A DNA stretch of 64,000 nt from Streptomyces phaeoluteigriseus (GCF_001896135.2 NZ_MPOH02000009.1:46867-110866), one strand, 5' to 3'; positions 28,434 through 37,637 are shown, counted from the first letter of the stretch. Numbers and translations are program-made. Notes: a model not told the origin generated them from the letters alone.

Positions 28434-28669
28434 GTGGGCGGCTCCGCTCACGTCGATCCGACACCCCGGAAGGGGTGCGAGTACGGGTGTGGGGGTGGGC
28501 GCGGAGTCAATCAGACACATGCGCGTACCCGCACGCCCCGGACGCAGGTCTGTTCGTCCGCCCAATACGGAGCCGTGTGGACGGTGAGCGGGCACTGCGT
28601 GATCGGGAGCGGCAGCAGTGGCCGGGACGCTCCTGGTACTCGGCGGCCCCGCCGGCCCGGACGCGGCTG

Positions 28670-29115
28670 CTAGAAGTCGAACTCGAGGTGCTCGATGTCC
28701 GTGAAGCGGACCTCCTCCAGGCTTCCGGCGCCTGGTCGGTCGACCCGACCGGTGCGGTGTAACCCATGCGGGCGCGAGCGTCGATGACGATGCCGCCCGT
28801 GCTGGCCGCCTTGGCCTTGGCCTTGGCCTTGGCCTTGGCCTTGGCCTTGGCCTTGGCCTTGGTCCGGACCTGCGGCTGCCACCGCTTTTTCACCTCGCGC
28901 TCCAGGCGCGCGGCGAGGCCCGGACGCGGCTTCTTGATCTGGTCCTTCACATACCGCTCGACGGTGCGCTGGGAGATGCGCAGCATCTGGGCGACGGCCC
29001 TGGTGCCCTTGTACTGCTTGACCAGGTACCGCATCTGCGCGCCCGCGCTCTTCGGGACCGGGCGGGTGAGCGCCTTCTGCGCCGCGGCACCCAGGCCGTC
29101 TGCGAACATGCTCAT
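28670..29115 (-). pseudogene. tpg: telomere terminal protein gene tpg, internally deleted
   Basis: The start (MSMFADGLGAAAQKALTRP) and core (GAQMRYLVKQYKGTRAVAQM, LRISQRTVERYVKDQIKKPR, RLEREVKKRWQPQVR) match Tpg, the protein covalently capping Streptomyces linear replicon ends. Then comes an unusual (Lys-Ala)9 run coded by a TTGGCC repeat, the STGGIVIDARARMGYTA segment, and a junction at about 28735: the true C-terminus AGSLEEVRFTDIEHLEFDF follows in another frame, and about 50 residues normally before it are missing. I call it a pseudogene by deletion. A tap remnant sits directly upstream, 6 bp away, as in tap-tpg operons. Confidence 0.75.
28811..28864. repeat. TTGGCC hexanucleotide repeat within tpg
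   Basis: TTGGCC is repeated eight times from 28811 to 28858 followed by TTGG. On the coding (minus) strand it is (AAGGCC)n and encodes alternating Lys-Ala in the linker of the terminal protein. Such basic tracts may add DNA affinity; copy number can vary by slippage without breaking the frame. Confidence 0.9.
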
Positions 29116-29121
29116 CGCCTG

Positions 29122-29220
29122 CTACTTCCCGCTGTCCTTGTCCGTGGCCTGCCCGTCCTTGATGTACCGGGCGAGGTTGAGCTCCGGGGCGTTGAACCGC
29201 TCGCAGACGGCGGGCGCTAT
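29122..29220 (-). pseudogene. tap: telomere-associated protein gene tap, 3' remnant
   Basis: The last 32 codons before a TAG at 29122-29124 read APAVCERFNAPELNLARYIK and DGQATDKDSGK. The position (stop 6 bp before tpg) and sequence fit the C-terminus of Tap, the partner that recruits Tpg to telomeres. The rest of the gene is gone: at about 29220 the sequence switches to a 5'-truncated dienelactone hydrolase gene on the other strand. Confidence 0.6.
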
Positions 29221-29745
29221 TTGGGTGACCCCGAGGAGATGCTGGCCCGTTGCATGCCACTGCTTGCTGATCCCGACCGGATGCGGGGCATCGGCCATGC
29301 GGCGCTCGACGTGTTGCGCACCGAACCGCGGACCGATCCCGACCGGATCGCCGCCATCGGCTACGGCACCGGGGGCGCCGTCGGGCTGGAACTCGGGCGC
29401 GACGGCGTCAGCCTGCGCGCGATCGGGACAGTCAACGCCACTACCACGGGCCGACCGGGCGAGGCGGCGCACATTCGCTGCCCGGTGTGGGCCGGGGTGG
29501 GGTCGGAAGACCCGATCATGCCGCCCGCGCAACGGAACGCGTTCACGGCTGAGATGCAGGCCGCAGGCGTCGACTGGCGCCTCACGGTCTACGGCGGAGC
29601 CTTGCACGCCTTCCATCACCCACCGGTCGACCACCCCACGGTCCCCGGCGTCGGCCACCACCCGCAGCACGCGCAGCGAGCCTGGCGCGACGTCGTCGAC
29701 CTGCTCGCCGAGTGCCTGCCCGTGACGGAGGAGACGGGGGCATGA
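29221..29745 (+). pseudogene. dienelactone hydrolase family protein, 5'-truncated
   Basis: About 174 codons of the DLH alpha/beta hydrolase family: GDPEEMLARCMPLLADPDRM, the nucleophile region IAAIGYGTGGAVGLELG, the acid segment VGSEDPIMPPAQRN and the His region GALHAFHHPPVDH. The usual first 60-70 residues (core strands and VVHDFMGL-like segment) are absent, and the frame begins at the junction with the tap remnant. The nucleophile position is Gly rather than Cys in GYGTGG, a variant seen in this sub-group. Probably non-functional because of truncation. Confidence 0.65.
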
Positions 29746-29766
29746 CCCAGGCGAACATGTTGGTGC

Positions 29767-29785
29767 CCAAGGGGTGCCTGCGGAG
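29767..29785 (+). repeat. 19-bp direct repeat, left copy
   Basis: CCAAGGGGTGCCTGCGGAG, identical to 30215-30233. The two copies bracket one gene (29803-30192). Confidence 0.85.
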
Positions 29786-29802
29786 GGCGTGGGGTTGGGT
29801 GT

Positions 29803-30192
29803 TCAGGCGTGGGGGTCGACTTCGGGGTGCGTGAACCGCACGGGCTTGCCCAGCGACCGGGCGTAGGCGATTTCGGCTCGGGTGCTGTCTCCGATGTAGT
29901 CGCCGACTACGAGCACCTCATCAGCGAGCCGGATCTTCGCTCGGTGCAGATCGTCGAGTCGAACCTTCAGCGCCTCGGCCTCGACAGGATCAGACCAAAG
30001 TTCGTGCGGCGACTTCATGTCGCAACCCGGCTTGACGACAATCCTTCCGGCTTTGGTCTCCCGCAGATCGGCCTCGGTCATCTCGGTCATGAAACGAGTG
30101 GAGCCGCAGATCACGACGATACGCGGGAGGCTCAGCCGCTTCTTCGCGTCGGCGAGTTTCTCCCCGGGGGTGAGCGGTTGCGGGTATGACAC
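29803..30192 (-). CDS. nucleoside deoxyribosyltransferase/DUF4406-like protein
   Basis: A 129-residue protein with a Rossmann-like start PRIVVICGSTRFMTEMTEAD, and IRLADEVLVVGDYIGDSTRAEIAYARSLGKPV (split here), the pattern of nucleoside 2-deoxyribosyltransferase-like and DUF4406 proteins, with the conserved Gly-Ser-Thr-Arg and the D-x-I-x-x-S-T-R-A-E segment. GTG 30192 has AGGAGG five bases upstream and is the start. It is flanked by 19-bp direct repeats. Often such small proteins occur in mobile elements and phages. Substrate unknown. Confidence 0.75.
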   Translation of the reverse strand: MSYPQPLTPGEKLADAKKRLSLPRIVVICGSTRFMTEMTEADLRETKAGRIVVKPGCDMKSPHELWSDPVEAEALKVRLDDLHRAKIRLADEVLVVGDYIGDSTRAEIAYARSLGKPVRFTHPEVDPHA

Positions 30193-30214
30193 TGGTTCCT
30201 CCTGGTGGGGTGTT

Positions 30215-30233
30215 CCAAGGGGTGCCTGCGGAG
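30215..30233 (+). repeat. 19-bp direct repeat, right copy
   Basis: Second copy of CCAAGGGGTGCCTGCGGAG, 448 bp from the first, lying just upstream of the ribosome site of the enclosed gene. Confidence 0.85.
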
Positions 30234-30289
30234 ACGGGAATGTGGGTGTCCAAGATCGCCTTATGGCGAAGAACGTGGACGCCCTCGCC

Positions 30290-30890
30290 ATGATGCGGAC
30301 CGCCCGGCGACAGTACCCGGCGCACGGCCCCGCAGTGCCACCCGGCTGCCCGATGACACCGCTCTGGACGGGGAACTGGTGGTCTGGGAGGCGGACCGGC
30401 TCGCTTTCGAGCGGCTCCAGCAGCGCCTGCCCAGACACGGCCGCGGCCGCGGCGCAGTGGCCCGCCCACTTCGTCGCCTTCGGCCTCTTGCGCCTGGCCG
30501 GCACCGACATCACCGCCTGGCCCTACCACCGCCGCCGGGCCGCCCTCGAGGAACTCTTCACCAGCCTGCACCTGGAGGCACCGTGGACGCTGTCCCCGTC
30601 GACCACCGACCCGGGCACCGCACGTCAATGGCTGGACTGGATGGCCACCGGCCCGGAAGGGCTGTGCTTCGAACGACTCACCGAGCCCTACCGCCCCACC
30701 GCCCCACCGCCAGAACGTGGCACAGTTACAAGGTTCGCGAGACCCACGACGCCATCGTCGGAGCCGTGACCGGTCCGACCGGCGCGCCACGGTCGCTGCT
30801 CGGGCGCTACGGCACCACTGGGCAGCTGCAGTACATCGGCCGCACCACCACACCCTGCCCCAGACCGCCGCCCGTACCGTAGGCCGCCAC
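30290..30890 (+). pseudogene. ATP-dependent DNA ligase remnant
   Basis: Pieces in three frames match the small Streptomyces ATP-dependent ligases: DDTALDGELVVWEADRLAFE, then AHFVAFGLLRLAGTDITAWP, TARQWLDWMATGPEGLCFER and, in another frame, YKVRETHDAIVGAVTGPTGA with LLGRYGTTGQLQYIGRTT. The adenylation Lys motif is missing and at least two frameshifts are present. This is the central part of a decayed gene, not a sequencing slip alone, because both ends are lost. Confidence 0.65.
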
Positions 30891-31247
30891 CTGGCCCCGG
30901 CCGCGAACATATCCGTCCCGGTCGACGGCGCGCCGGCGTGGGCCGGGCCGGTCGTGGGGCAGTCGCCGGCGTGGACCTCGGCGGGCTCGCGGCTGGCGCC
31001 GATGCCGAAGGCGGCGGCCCACTGGGGCGGCGTGGGCCGCAGCCGACGGCTGTGCAGGATCGCATGTAGTACCGAAGGCGGGCGGCAGGACGTCACCGAT
31101 ACCCCGGCTGTCGCCGTTTTCGCCGTGCCCATTGCCGACGCCACCGGGTGACGGGCTCTTTCCCGGAGCAGAGGCCTGATCCGTCGCGCCGGTGAGGGGG
31201 GTGACGCTGATGGACACCGGCGGTGGCCACCAGTGCTCTTCCACTGC
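30891..31247. other. gap between ligase remnant and secreted hydrolase
   Basis: No secure gene. Residual frames may be further decayed ligase sequence up to about 31060; the rest is the downstream flank of the hydrolase gene. Confidence 0.35.
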
Positions 31248-32507
31248 TCACCAGTTCTTGTACTGCGACTCGCCGAGACCGCAGAAGGTGCAGCCGGAGC
31301 GTAGGAAGTCCGGTGTCCGACGGAACTCCTCGTCGGCCAGATGCCACCGCAGCCAGGCGGTGATGATGTGCTGCCCGTTGCGGGTGGCGGCGATGTGATC
31401 GGTGCCGTTCAGGACGTTGAACCACACCGGTACGTCGGTGTTGGCGTAGTCACGCTCCACGTTGGAGGTCGCGAAGTCGTCGTCGCCGCCGATGTAGAGG
31501 GCGGGATTGCGGAGGTTGTCCGGTCCGTTGCCGTCGAAGGAGCCGCCGGCCACGTGGATCGTGGTCTCCAGCCGCGGGTCGTCCGCCACGTCGAAGGTGC
31601 CGATGGAGCCGCGGGAGTGGCCGCCGAAGGCCACCTCGGAGGTGTCTATGTCCTGGTACAGCGGACTGCTCGGGCTCACGTTCTGGCCCTCGATCCAGTC
31701 CAGGGCGTCGACCATGTAGTCACCGCTGCTGGAGGAGACCTCGCTGTAGACGACGAAGCCGTGCGAAGCCCACTGGCGCAGCATGTCCTCGTACGCGGCC
31801 GGGTCGGAACCCGCGCCGGGACCCCAGACGAGGACCGGGTGGTTCACGCTGTTCTGGCCGGCGTTCGCCGGGTACACCAGCCACCCGTCGTTGCCGGGAC
31901 CGGCGGTCGTGTCGACGGTCACCGCGTACGGCCCCGGCGCGGTCACATCGGTCACCGGGGGCAGCGTTCCGCCCGGCGGATCGGTCGGTCCGCCGCCCCC
32001 GCCGCCCGCCGCCTGGACGAGGACGTCGTCGACGGTCAGCGTCTCCAGCGCGCTGCTGGCGTCCAGTGAGAAGCGCAGTCGCACGGTGCGGCCGTCGACC
32101 GACGAGGGCAGCTGGAACGACGCCGAGCCCGACGCGGTGCGCGAGGATTCGAGCGTGGTGAACGCGCCGGCGTCGACGGAGTAGGCGACGGTGAACGCCT
32201 CACCGACGTCAAGCCCGGACGCCGTCCGGGTGTACGACAGCGAGATGCCGCTGTAGCCGGTCAGGGCGATGGACGCGGAGGTGAGGGACGGGTCGGTGAG
32301 CAATGAGCCGCTCAACCGCGCCGCCCCCGTGGCCGTGCTGACGGAACCGTTGGAGACGAAGGTCCCGAGTCCGGCGGAGAAGTTCTCGCTGTAGACCTGG
32401 GTGACGGCGGAGGCGGGGCCGGATAGTGCGCCGGTGCCCCCTGTGGCGATGAGGCAGGCGGTGGCCGCGCCGAGCAGTCGCAGGCGCAGACTGACGGGAG
32501 ATGGCAT
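31248..32507 (-). CDS. secreted alpha/beta hydrolase with N-terminal beta-sandwich domain
   Basis: A 419-residue secreted protein. A signal peptide (residues 1-35, LRLRLLGAATACLIATGG then ASAV) precedes a beta-rich domain of about 140 residues, a Gly/Pro linker (AAGGGGGGPTDPPGG) and an alpha/beta hydrolase with nucleophile elbow FGGHSRGSIG, acid region YIGGDDDFATS and His in LNGTDHIAATRNGQH. The hydrolase resembles cutinase/PET-hydrolase-type polyester esterases. A closing Cys pair (GCTFCGL) may be a disulfide. ATG 32507 has AGAAGGGA. Likely an extracellular esterase; substrate open. Confidence 0.8.
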   Translation of the reverse strand: MPSPVSLRLRLLGAATACLIATGGTGALSGPASAVTQVYSENFSAGLGTFVSNGSVSTATGAARLSGSLLTDPSLTSASIALTGYSGISLSYTRTASGLDVGEAFTVAYSVDAGAFTTLESSRTASGSASFQLPSSVDGRTVRLRFSLDASSALETLTVDDVLVQAAGGGGGGPTDPPGGTLPPVTDVTAPGPYAVTVDTTAGPGNDGWLVYPANAGQNSVNHPVLVWGPGAGSDPAAYEDMLRQWASHGFVVYSEVSSSSGDYMVDALDWIEGQNVSPSSPLYQDIDTSEVAFGGHSRGSIGTFDVADDPRLETTIHVAGGSFDGNGPDNLRNPALYIGGDDDFATSNVERDYANTDVPVWFNVLNGTDHIAATRNGQHIITAWLRWHLADEEFRRTPDFLRSGCTFCGLGESQYKNW

Positions 32508-32907
32508 GACTGATCCCTTCTGGCCGCGTCGACCGCCCGCAGCGGTTGCGGCGCGTCGTCGTGCCGGGCGCACAGACATGTCCCGTGCTACCGGCGCCGG
32601 AGATCGTGCGAGTGTCGAACCATGCCGATTCAAGCGGTGCCTCCGGGAGCGCGTATCGGTGAAATCACCGGTGCCGGGCCGGCCTGACGCGGCCGTAGCG
32701 ATGATCACGTCCGTCGCGGTGACAAGAGCGGCCGGGAGCCGAATTCGGACCGCTGCGCAAGATGATCCGCCTCCAGTGACACTCCGAGACGCCGCCAAGG
32801 CCTGTACAGAACCGAGAAGTGGGAACATCTACCGCGCGTGTGTGAACCGGGAGTCCATCCAGGTGCCCAGCCGTGGCAGGATGGCGTCATGTTGATCCGA
32901 AAGGGCG
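32508..32907. promoter_or_regulatory. upstream region of the secreted hydrolase, no gene seen
   Basis: 400 bp with no convincing coding frame. It must hold the promoter of the secreted hydrolase (minus) and of the small gene on the plus strand; no clear operator was found. Confidence 0.3.
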
Positions 32908-33324
32908 ATGCCGCGTAGGCGCCCCCAGGCCGTCCGGGCAGAGCGGTGGCGGCCACGATGGCAGTATCCGGTCCTGAGGGTCCGCGGTGTCTCCGCGCGA
33001 ACTCGTGCAGCGATCCGCCGGGTCGAAGACCAGAAGATGTGGCCCAACGCGGTCGCGCATGCGCTCTCCCGCTTCGAGTGGGCCTTCAAGCAACCTGGCC
33101 GCTACCTGAACGCCTCCGAGGCCTGCTCGCCCGGGATAGAGGTGGAAGACGCTCGCGACGATCTGGAGCAGGCGATGCTGCACCTTCCTCCCGGAGCCAG
33201 ACGGGACTTGGGCCGACTGATCACACGCATCGACTTGGAATTCGAGCGCCGCACCTTGCCGGAACCCAACTACATCGAGTGGGACATGGACGGATGGTGG
33301 TGGACCAGGATGCGTGAACGCTGA
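32908..33324 (+). CDS. hypothetical protein
   Basis: Up to 138 residues, unrecognised. The part with real coding character starts at VEDQKMWPNAVAHALSRFEW and continues to NYIEWDMDGWWWTRMRER, helical and acidic, with many aromatic residues. The first ATG (32908) lacks a ribosome site; ATG 33037 (MWPNAV) is an alternative. No neighbours suggest a role. Confidence 0.45.
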   Translation: MPRRRPQAVRAERWRPRWQYPVLRVRGVSARTRAAIRRVEDQKMWPNAVAHALSRFEWAFKQPGRYLNASEACSPGIEVEDARDDLEQAMLHLPPGARRDLGRLITRIDLEFERRTLPEPNYIEWDMDGWWWTRMRER

Positions 33325-33635
33325 CCGACCCGGGCCCGTGCTCCTTCCCTGTGATCGAACAACACCGTTACCCTCCGCGACCACTCCCCAAGTTCTGTGC
33401 CAGAACCAAGCTTCGGCAGCACTTTTTCAGCGTTTCGGAAGGCACTCCAGCCAGGTCATGTTCGATGTCCACGAGAAACGCCAGCGCACGGCAGCGAGCC
33501 CGGTCGGCGCCGACGCGCGGCACCAACACCGGAGAAGTCCGTTGTCGTCCCATCGCCGCGGTCGCATGCTTCGCCAGGTAGTCCACCTCGCCCGACGCAG
33601 CGCGCGCCAGCTCTCGTTCCACGTGGCGTAGGTGG
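33325..33635. other. region with no supported gene
   Basis: About 310 bp. A minus-strand frame (THLRHVERELARAASGEVDY at about 33580-33640) has some coding character but no start or family match. Confidence 0.3.
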
Positions 33636-33978
33636 GTGGCCGAGCCGGACCACGTATGCACTCCTGTGGAGCTGCCGGTGGCGATCGGTGGCATCGACTA
33701 CCAGGTCTCCAAGGAAGCCGGAACCTTCTGGCAGCTCAGTGCTCCCGACGCTGCAATCCTGCGGCTTGGGAACGCTGCTCATCCGCGCTGCCGAACAGCG
33801 GATCCGGCACCGCGGGCTCCGCAGAGCCGAACTCGCCGTGGAGAAGGACAACCCCCGGGCGCGTGCCCCGTACGAGCGCCTGGGCTACGCCGCATACGGC
33901 CGCGAACCGCAGGCCTGGGACGTGGAAGGGCCCGACGGGTCGATCCGTCGCCACGAGACGATGTGCGTTCTCATGTGA
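33636..33978 (+). pseudogene. GNAT acetyltransferase fragment, frameshifted
   Basis: The first frame reads VAIGGIDYQVSKEAGTFWQL, then the reading shifts near 33738 to SVLPTLQSCGLGTLLIRAAE (acetyl-CoA loop, LPxxQxxGLGTxLI), AELAVEKDNPRARAPYERLG and ends ETMCVLM. The C-terminal GNAT half is well kept; the N-terminal strands are shorter than usual. The shift equals two lost bases (CTCTCAGTG to CTCAGTG) or one gained. It may be a real gene with sequence errors or a remnant. Confidence 0.55.
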
Positions 33979-34138
33979 AGGTGCCGCTGAGCGCCCGTCC
34001 AGCGGCACGGTGACCGCTACCTCCACCTGGGCCATCGACTGGCAGGTCACCGGTGGCGGCGCTCAAGCAGGCCAGCTCACCAAAACATGCCAGACCCAGG
34101 TCCTGGTTCCCGTCGCCGAGCTCCAGGTCCTCAACCGA

Positions 34139-34195
34139 CATGCGGTTGGGCTGGTGACCGGGCGCACCCCGGGTCACCAGCCCGACCGCGGCATG
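34139..34195. terminator. long stem-loop
   Basis: GGTTGGGCTGGTGACC (34144-34159) pairs with GGTCACCAGCCCGACC (34172-34187), 16 bp with one G-T, and the flanking CATGC/GCATG extend the stem past a small bulge. It lies between the GNAT fragment and ridA. A terminator is the simplest reading; an insertion-element end is possible. The rest of 33979-34352 has no gene. Confidence 0.5.
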
Positions 34196-34352
34196 CCCAG
34201 AAGGGCCCGGCCAGAGACTGCCGATCCCCACCACAGGCCCGACCGCGGCAGGTCGCGCCTTAGCTTGTTCTTCAACCTCAGTCGCTGCGCAGTGCTTGCC
34301 GGTAGGGCGAATTGCGGTGCGTGCGGGCACCATACTGGGCAGACTCGCGGAC

Positions 34353-34763
34353 ATGACTCAGAAGATCACCCGTATCAACCCCGAACAGCTGCATGAGACG
34401 CCCGGCTATCACCACATCACGGTGGTGGAGGCAGGCCGGACGGCCTATCTGGCGGGGCAGTGCCCGCTTGATCGGAACGGTGACCTCGTCGGTTCCGGTT
34501 CCCTCGAGACACAGGTCGACCAGGTGGTCGCGAACGCTCTCACTGCCCTGGCAGCGGTGCGCGCCCAGCCGCAACACGTGGTGCGGTCAGTGATCTACGT
34601 CCGGAGCGACGAGAGGGATGTTCTCGGAGCCGCATGGCGTCGGCTTACCGACTCCGCCCTGGGTCCGGCGTTCACCACTGCCAGCACTCTCTTGGGCATC
34701 GCCCAGCTGGGCTTTGCCGGACAGCTCGTCGAGGTGGATCTCACTGTGGCGCTGCCTGACTGA
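34353..34763 (+). CDS. RidA family (YjgF/YER057c) protein
   Basis: A 136-residue Rid-family protein: PGYHHITVVEAGRTAYLAGQ, QVDQVVANALTALAAVRAQP, VRSVIYVRSDERD and a C-terminal GQLVEVDLTVAL. The canonical Arg of RidA enamine deaminases (usually in the C-terminal P-x-R segment) is not evident, so it may be an Rid4-7-type member rather than a true imine deaminase. ATG 34353 is in a region without a strong ribosome site. It is directly followed by an IS30 end. Confidence 0.8.
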   Translation: MTQKITRINPEQLHETPGYHHITVVEAGRTAYLAGQCPLDRNGDLVGSGSLETQVDQVVANALTALAAVRAQPQHVVRSVIYVRSDERDVLGAAWRRLTDSALGPAFTTASTLLGIAQLGFAGQLVEVDLTVALPD

Positions 34764-34782
34764 GCGAGAGGGCAAATCCCAG

Positions 34783-34935
34783 GGGTCGTTGCAACACCGC
34801 GGTGAGTCGACCAAACCGCGGGCAGTTCAAGACCTCGGCCGGGGTTCCCAGCCGAGCACCTTGCGTGGACGGCTGTTGAGTTCGGAGGTGACGGCGTCGA
34901 GGTCGCTGCAGGTGTGCCGGATCAAGTTGGCGGGG
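34783..34935 (-). mobile_element. IS30-family transposase 3' end, copy A
   Basis: The minus strand encodes [20 protein letters not shown], the last segment of IS30 transposases, next to a terminal sequence with GTTGCAACACC. The same end occurs at about 36438. Only about 150 bp of the element are left. It runs into four ACAGCG units at about 34950-34974. Confidence 0.65.
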
Positions 34936-35062
34936 AACGTCGTCGTCGGACAGCGACAGCGACAGCGACAGCGAGCGCCGAACGCCCTCTGGGGAAAACC
35001 CCCCACACGTCGGAGGGTTGGTCGGATGGTCGGCTCTGTCGGCGGATACGTACGGTCACGGC

Positions 35063-36331
35063 ATGAAGCGAATGAGCAGGATACTGGTGGTCTCGGCGGT
35101 GTCGGTGGCGCTGATGGCGAGCGGCACGACGGCCGTGGTCGCGAATCCAGCAGAGAATCCCCGGGCCGCCGCTGTCGCGCCCGTTGCGGCGGACTTGTCG
35201 CGGGGCCCGCTCGTGTCGGTCGAGCACCTGCGCACGCTCACCGCCCGCGAGGTCGCGGCCGAGCTTGCGGGCGACAAGGCGGGTGCCTGGGACACCGGCG
35301 CCGTACGGTACGGTCTGGACACCTTCCGAATCGTGTACCGCACAGTTGACGCTCATGGTCGGCCCACGACGGCCAGCGGCCTGCTGGCCCTGCCTCGGAA
35401 CGGTGAACGGCGTCTGCGGACCGTCTCCTTCACACACGGCACCGAACTGTTCAAGGGCGGCGTCGCCTCCGTCTCGACCAGCGTCTGGGACCAGGCACCC
35501 GCCCTGACCTACGCCTCCGCCGGATTCGCCACGGTGCTCCCCGACTACCTCGGGTTGGGCTTGGGCCCCGGCCCACACCCCTGGATGGACGTGCCCTCGG
35601 AGACGACGGCCGCCCTGGACATGCTGAGCGCCTCCCGCGCCGTCGCGACGGCGAAGGGCCGGGAGCTGCGGCGCGACGTACTGGTCACCGGCTTCTCGCA
35701 GGGTGCCTCGGCGGCACTGGGACTGGCCCGGTCGCTGCAGGAAGGCGCCGACGGATGGTTCCGGCTGCGCGCCGTGGCGCCCATCAGCGGCGCGTACGCT
35801 TTCCGCGACGCGGAACTGCCCGCGCTGCTGGCCGGACAGACGGAGCCGAAGGCGAGCGTGATCTACTCGGCGCTGACCCTGGTCGCCTTCAACCGCCTGC
35901 ACCACCTGTACGACACGCCGGCCCAGGTGTTCCGCGCGCCGTACGACCAGACGATCGAAGGTCTGCTGGACGGCACACACACCGGTCAGGAGGTCGAGGC
36001 GGGCACCCCGGACTCCATCGACGCACTGCTCACCCCCCGAGGACGGGCGATGCTGGCCCATCCCACCGGACGGCTGGCGGCGGCCCTGCGGATTGCCGAC
36101 GGCGTGTGCACCGACTGGACGCCACGCGCTCCGATCCGGCTCTACTACGCCGACGGCGACGAGCAGGCCGTCACCGCGAACACCGCCCGCTGCCACGCCG
36201 CCCTGCGCGCCCGCGGCGTCCATGCCCCGCCGATCGACCTCGGCACCCCTGGCTACGGCGGCTCACGCCACCTGGGTTCCCAGCAGGCGGGAACCGCCGC
36301 CGTGGTGCGGTGGTTCCACTCCCTGCGGTAG
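35063..36331 (+). CDS. secreted alpha/beta hydrolase (lipase-like)
   Basis: A 422-residue secreted enzyme. Signal peptide: [20 protein letters not shown], cut near ANP. The mature part has an oxyanion-type segment [14 protein letters not shown], the nucleophile elbow [13 protein letters not shown], an acid in [13 protein letters not shown] and a C-terminal His in [11 protein letters not shown]. This matches the secretory lipase/LIP-like family. ATG 35063 is chosen over GTG 35018 because the signal peptide begins there. It is bracketed by two IS30-family ends in the same orientation. Confidence 0.82.
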   Translation: MKRMSRILVVSAVSVALMASGTTAVVANPAENPRAAAVAPVAADLSRGPLVSVEHLRTLTAREVAAELAGDKAGAWDTGAVRYGLDTFRIVYRTVDAHGRPTTASGLLALPRNGERRLRTVSFTHGTELFKGGVASVSTSVWDQAPALTYASAGFATVLPDYLGLGLGPGPHPWMDVPSETTAALDMLSASRAVATAKGRELRRDVLVTGFSQGASAALGLARSLQEGADGWFRLRAVAPISGAYAFRDAELPALLAGQTEPKASVIYSALTLVAFNRLHHLYDTPAQVFRAPYDQTIEGLLDGTHTGQEVEAGTPDSIDALLTPRGRAMLAHPTGRLAAALRIADGVCTDWTPRAPIRLYYADGDEQAVTANTARCHAALRARGVHAPPIDLGTPGYGGSRHLGSQQAGTAAVVRWFHSLR

Positions 36332-36437
36332 GCGGGCCGCCTACCGGGTGTTCCGCCGTCGGAGCCTGCACTATCACCCGCCCGGGTGCAGAACAGCTTC
36401 TCCCCGGCCCGTCCCCTCGGGTGAGGGGTCCGCTGCA

Positions 36438-36835
36438 GGGGGCGTTGCAACACCCGTGGTGAGTTGATCGAGCTGTGAGCAGTTTGGACAGACGCTCGGC
36501 TGGGGTTTGCCGGCCGAGCGTCTTGCGCGGGCGGCTGTTGAGCTCGGCGGCGACGGCTTGAAGGTCGTCAGGGGTGTGCGTGGACAGGTCGGTGCCCTTG
36601 GGGAAGTACTGCCGTAGCAGGCCGTTGGTGTTCTCGTTCGAGCCTCACTGCCAGGGACTGCCGGTATCGCAGAAGTAGACCGGAATGTTGGTAGCAATGC
36701 TGAAGCCGTGGTGAGCGGCCATCTCGGCGCCCTGATCCCAGGTCAGGGACCGCTTCAGCAGGGGCGACAAGGTCTCGAAGGTGGTGATGAGGGCGTCGCG
36801 CACGGCTGCGGAATCGGCGGACAGCGGTGCCGTCC
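36438..36835 (-). mobile_element. IS30-family transposase fragment, copy B
   Basis: The minus strand reads VRDALITTFETLSPLLKRSL, TWDQGAEMAAHHGFSIATNI, PVYFCDTGSPWQ, then an in-frame TGA where IS30 relatives have Arg, then [20 protein letters not shown] and [19 protein letters not shown]. It carries part of the DDE core and C-terminus, but has lost its N-terminal half. The end near 36438 shares GTTGCAACACC with copy A. Confidence 0.8.
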
Positions 36836-36987
36836 TGTTCCCGGCACACTTGAGTGATGATGGGGCGCGCTGCGTCACCCTCCGGGACGCGTACACGCCG
36901 AGCAGCCGGGCGGGCTCGGCCGGCTGCAGCTGCAGCTGCAGCTGCCCAGCGGTGTCTCAGGCCTGGCTGCGCCGCAGGCCAGGGGCC

Positions 36988-37637
36988 TCAGGAGGCGAAG
37001 GGGTTGGTGTGGCCGGGCAACTGCTGCCCCGGGCGCAGGAACCGCTGGGCGCCCTGTTCGTCGCGCACCGCGAGGAACCCGGCGTCCGTCGCCGCTGTGC
37101 GATCTTCCCGCGGCGGATCGCGCCCACCTTGAACGCCACGGTGATGAGCAGCGCGACCGCCCCGCCGGAGGCGACCGCTTCGACCGGTGACCTGTCGATG
37201 AGCAGGAGGACGGTCAGGACCGCGCAGGCGAGGTAGCCCAGCACCTTCTGGGTCCGGTCGGCGACGTACTGGGCCATGACGTCGAAGGTGACGAGGTCCT
37301 TCAGCACGGCCACGTCACCGACCGCTTCGGGGAGCGGCTTCAGCGAGCCCTGCTCCAGCCCCGGCACTGGCCCGCCGTTGCCCGCCTGCGGATGGGTGGT
37401 GATGGTGGCCGCCTCGCGGACGCGCGCGTCGGGCCGCGGGTCCCGGTACATCCGGACCTGCACGAGCGAGTTCTTGAACCCGGTCCTGTATGCCGTGCCG
37501 TACGTGTAGCCGTACTGCTCCGCCACGTGCGCCAGGGCGGCCGCCTTCAGCGTGGAGCCCTGGGGGGCGATCTCAACGAGGTCCTGCTGACGGGCGATCT
37601 GCCGGAGCATCCCCGCTATGTGACGTTCTACGGACAT
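36988..37637 (-). CDS. hypothetical membrane protein, with a probable frameshift
   Basis: About 217 residues starting MSVERHIAGMLRQIARQQD at 37637. The soluble N-terminal part has a possible helix-turn-helix-like segment (STLKAAALAHVAEQYGYTYG); two membrane helices follow (VLGYLACAVLTVLLLI, SGGAVALLITVAFKVGAI). Near 37112 one missing base would switch to the frame reading AATDAGFLAVRDEQGAQRFL and RPGQQLPGHTNPFAS with stop at 36988; the unshifted frame instead runs a low-complexity tail to 36957. I do not recognise the family. Its neighbour is an XRE-type remnant. Confidence 0.6.

Noticed and set aside
28811..28864. Hexanucleotide repeat considered as a CRISPR or centromere-like array
   Set aside because: Simple uninterrupted 6-bp repeat in a coding sequence; no spacers.
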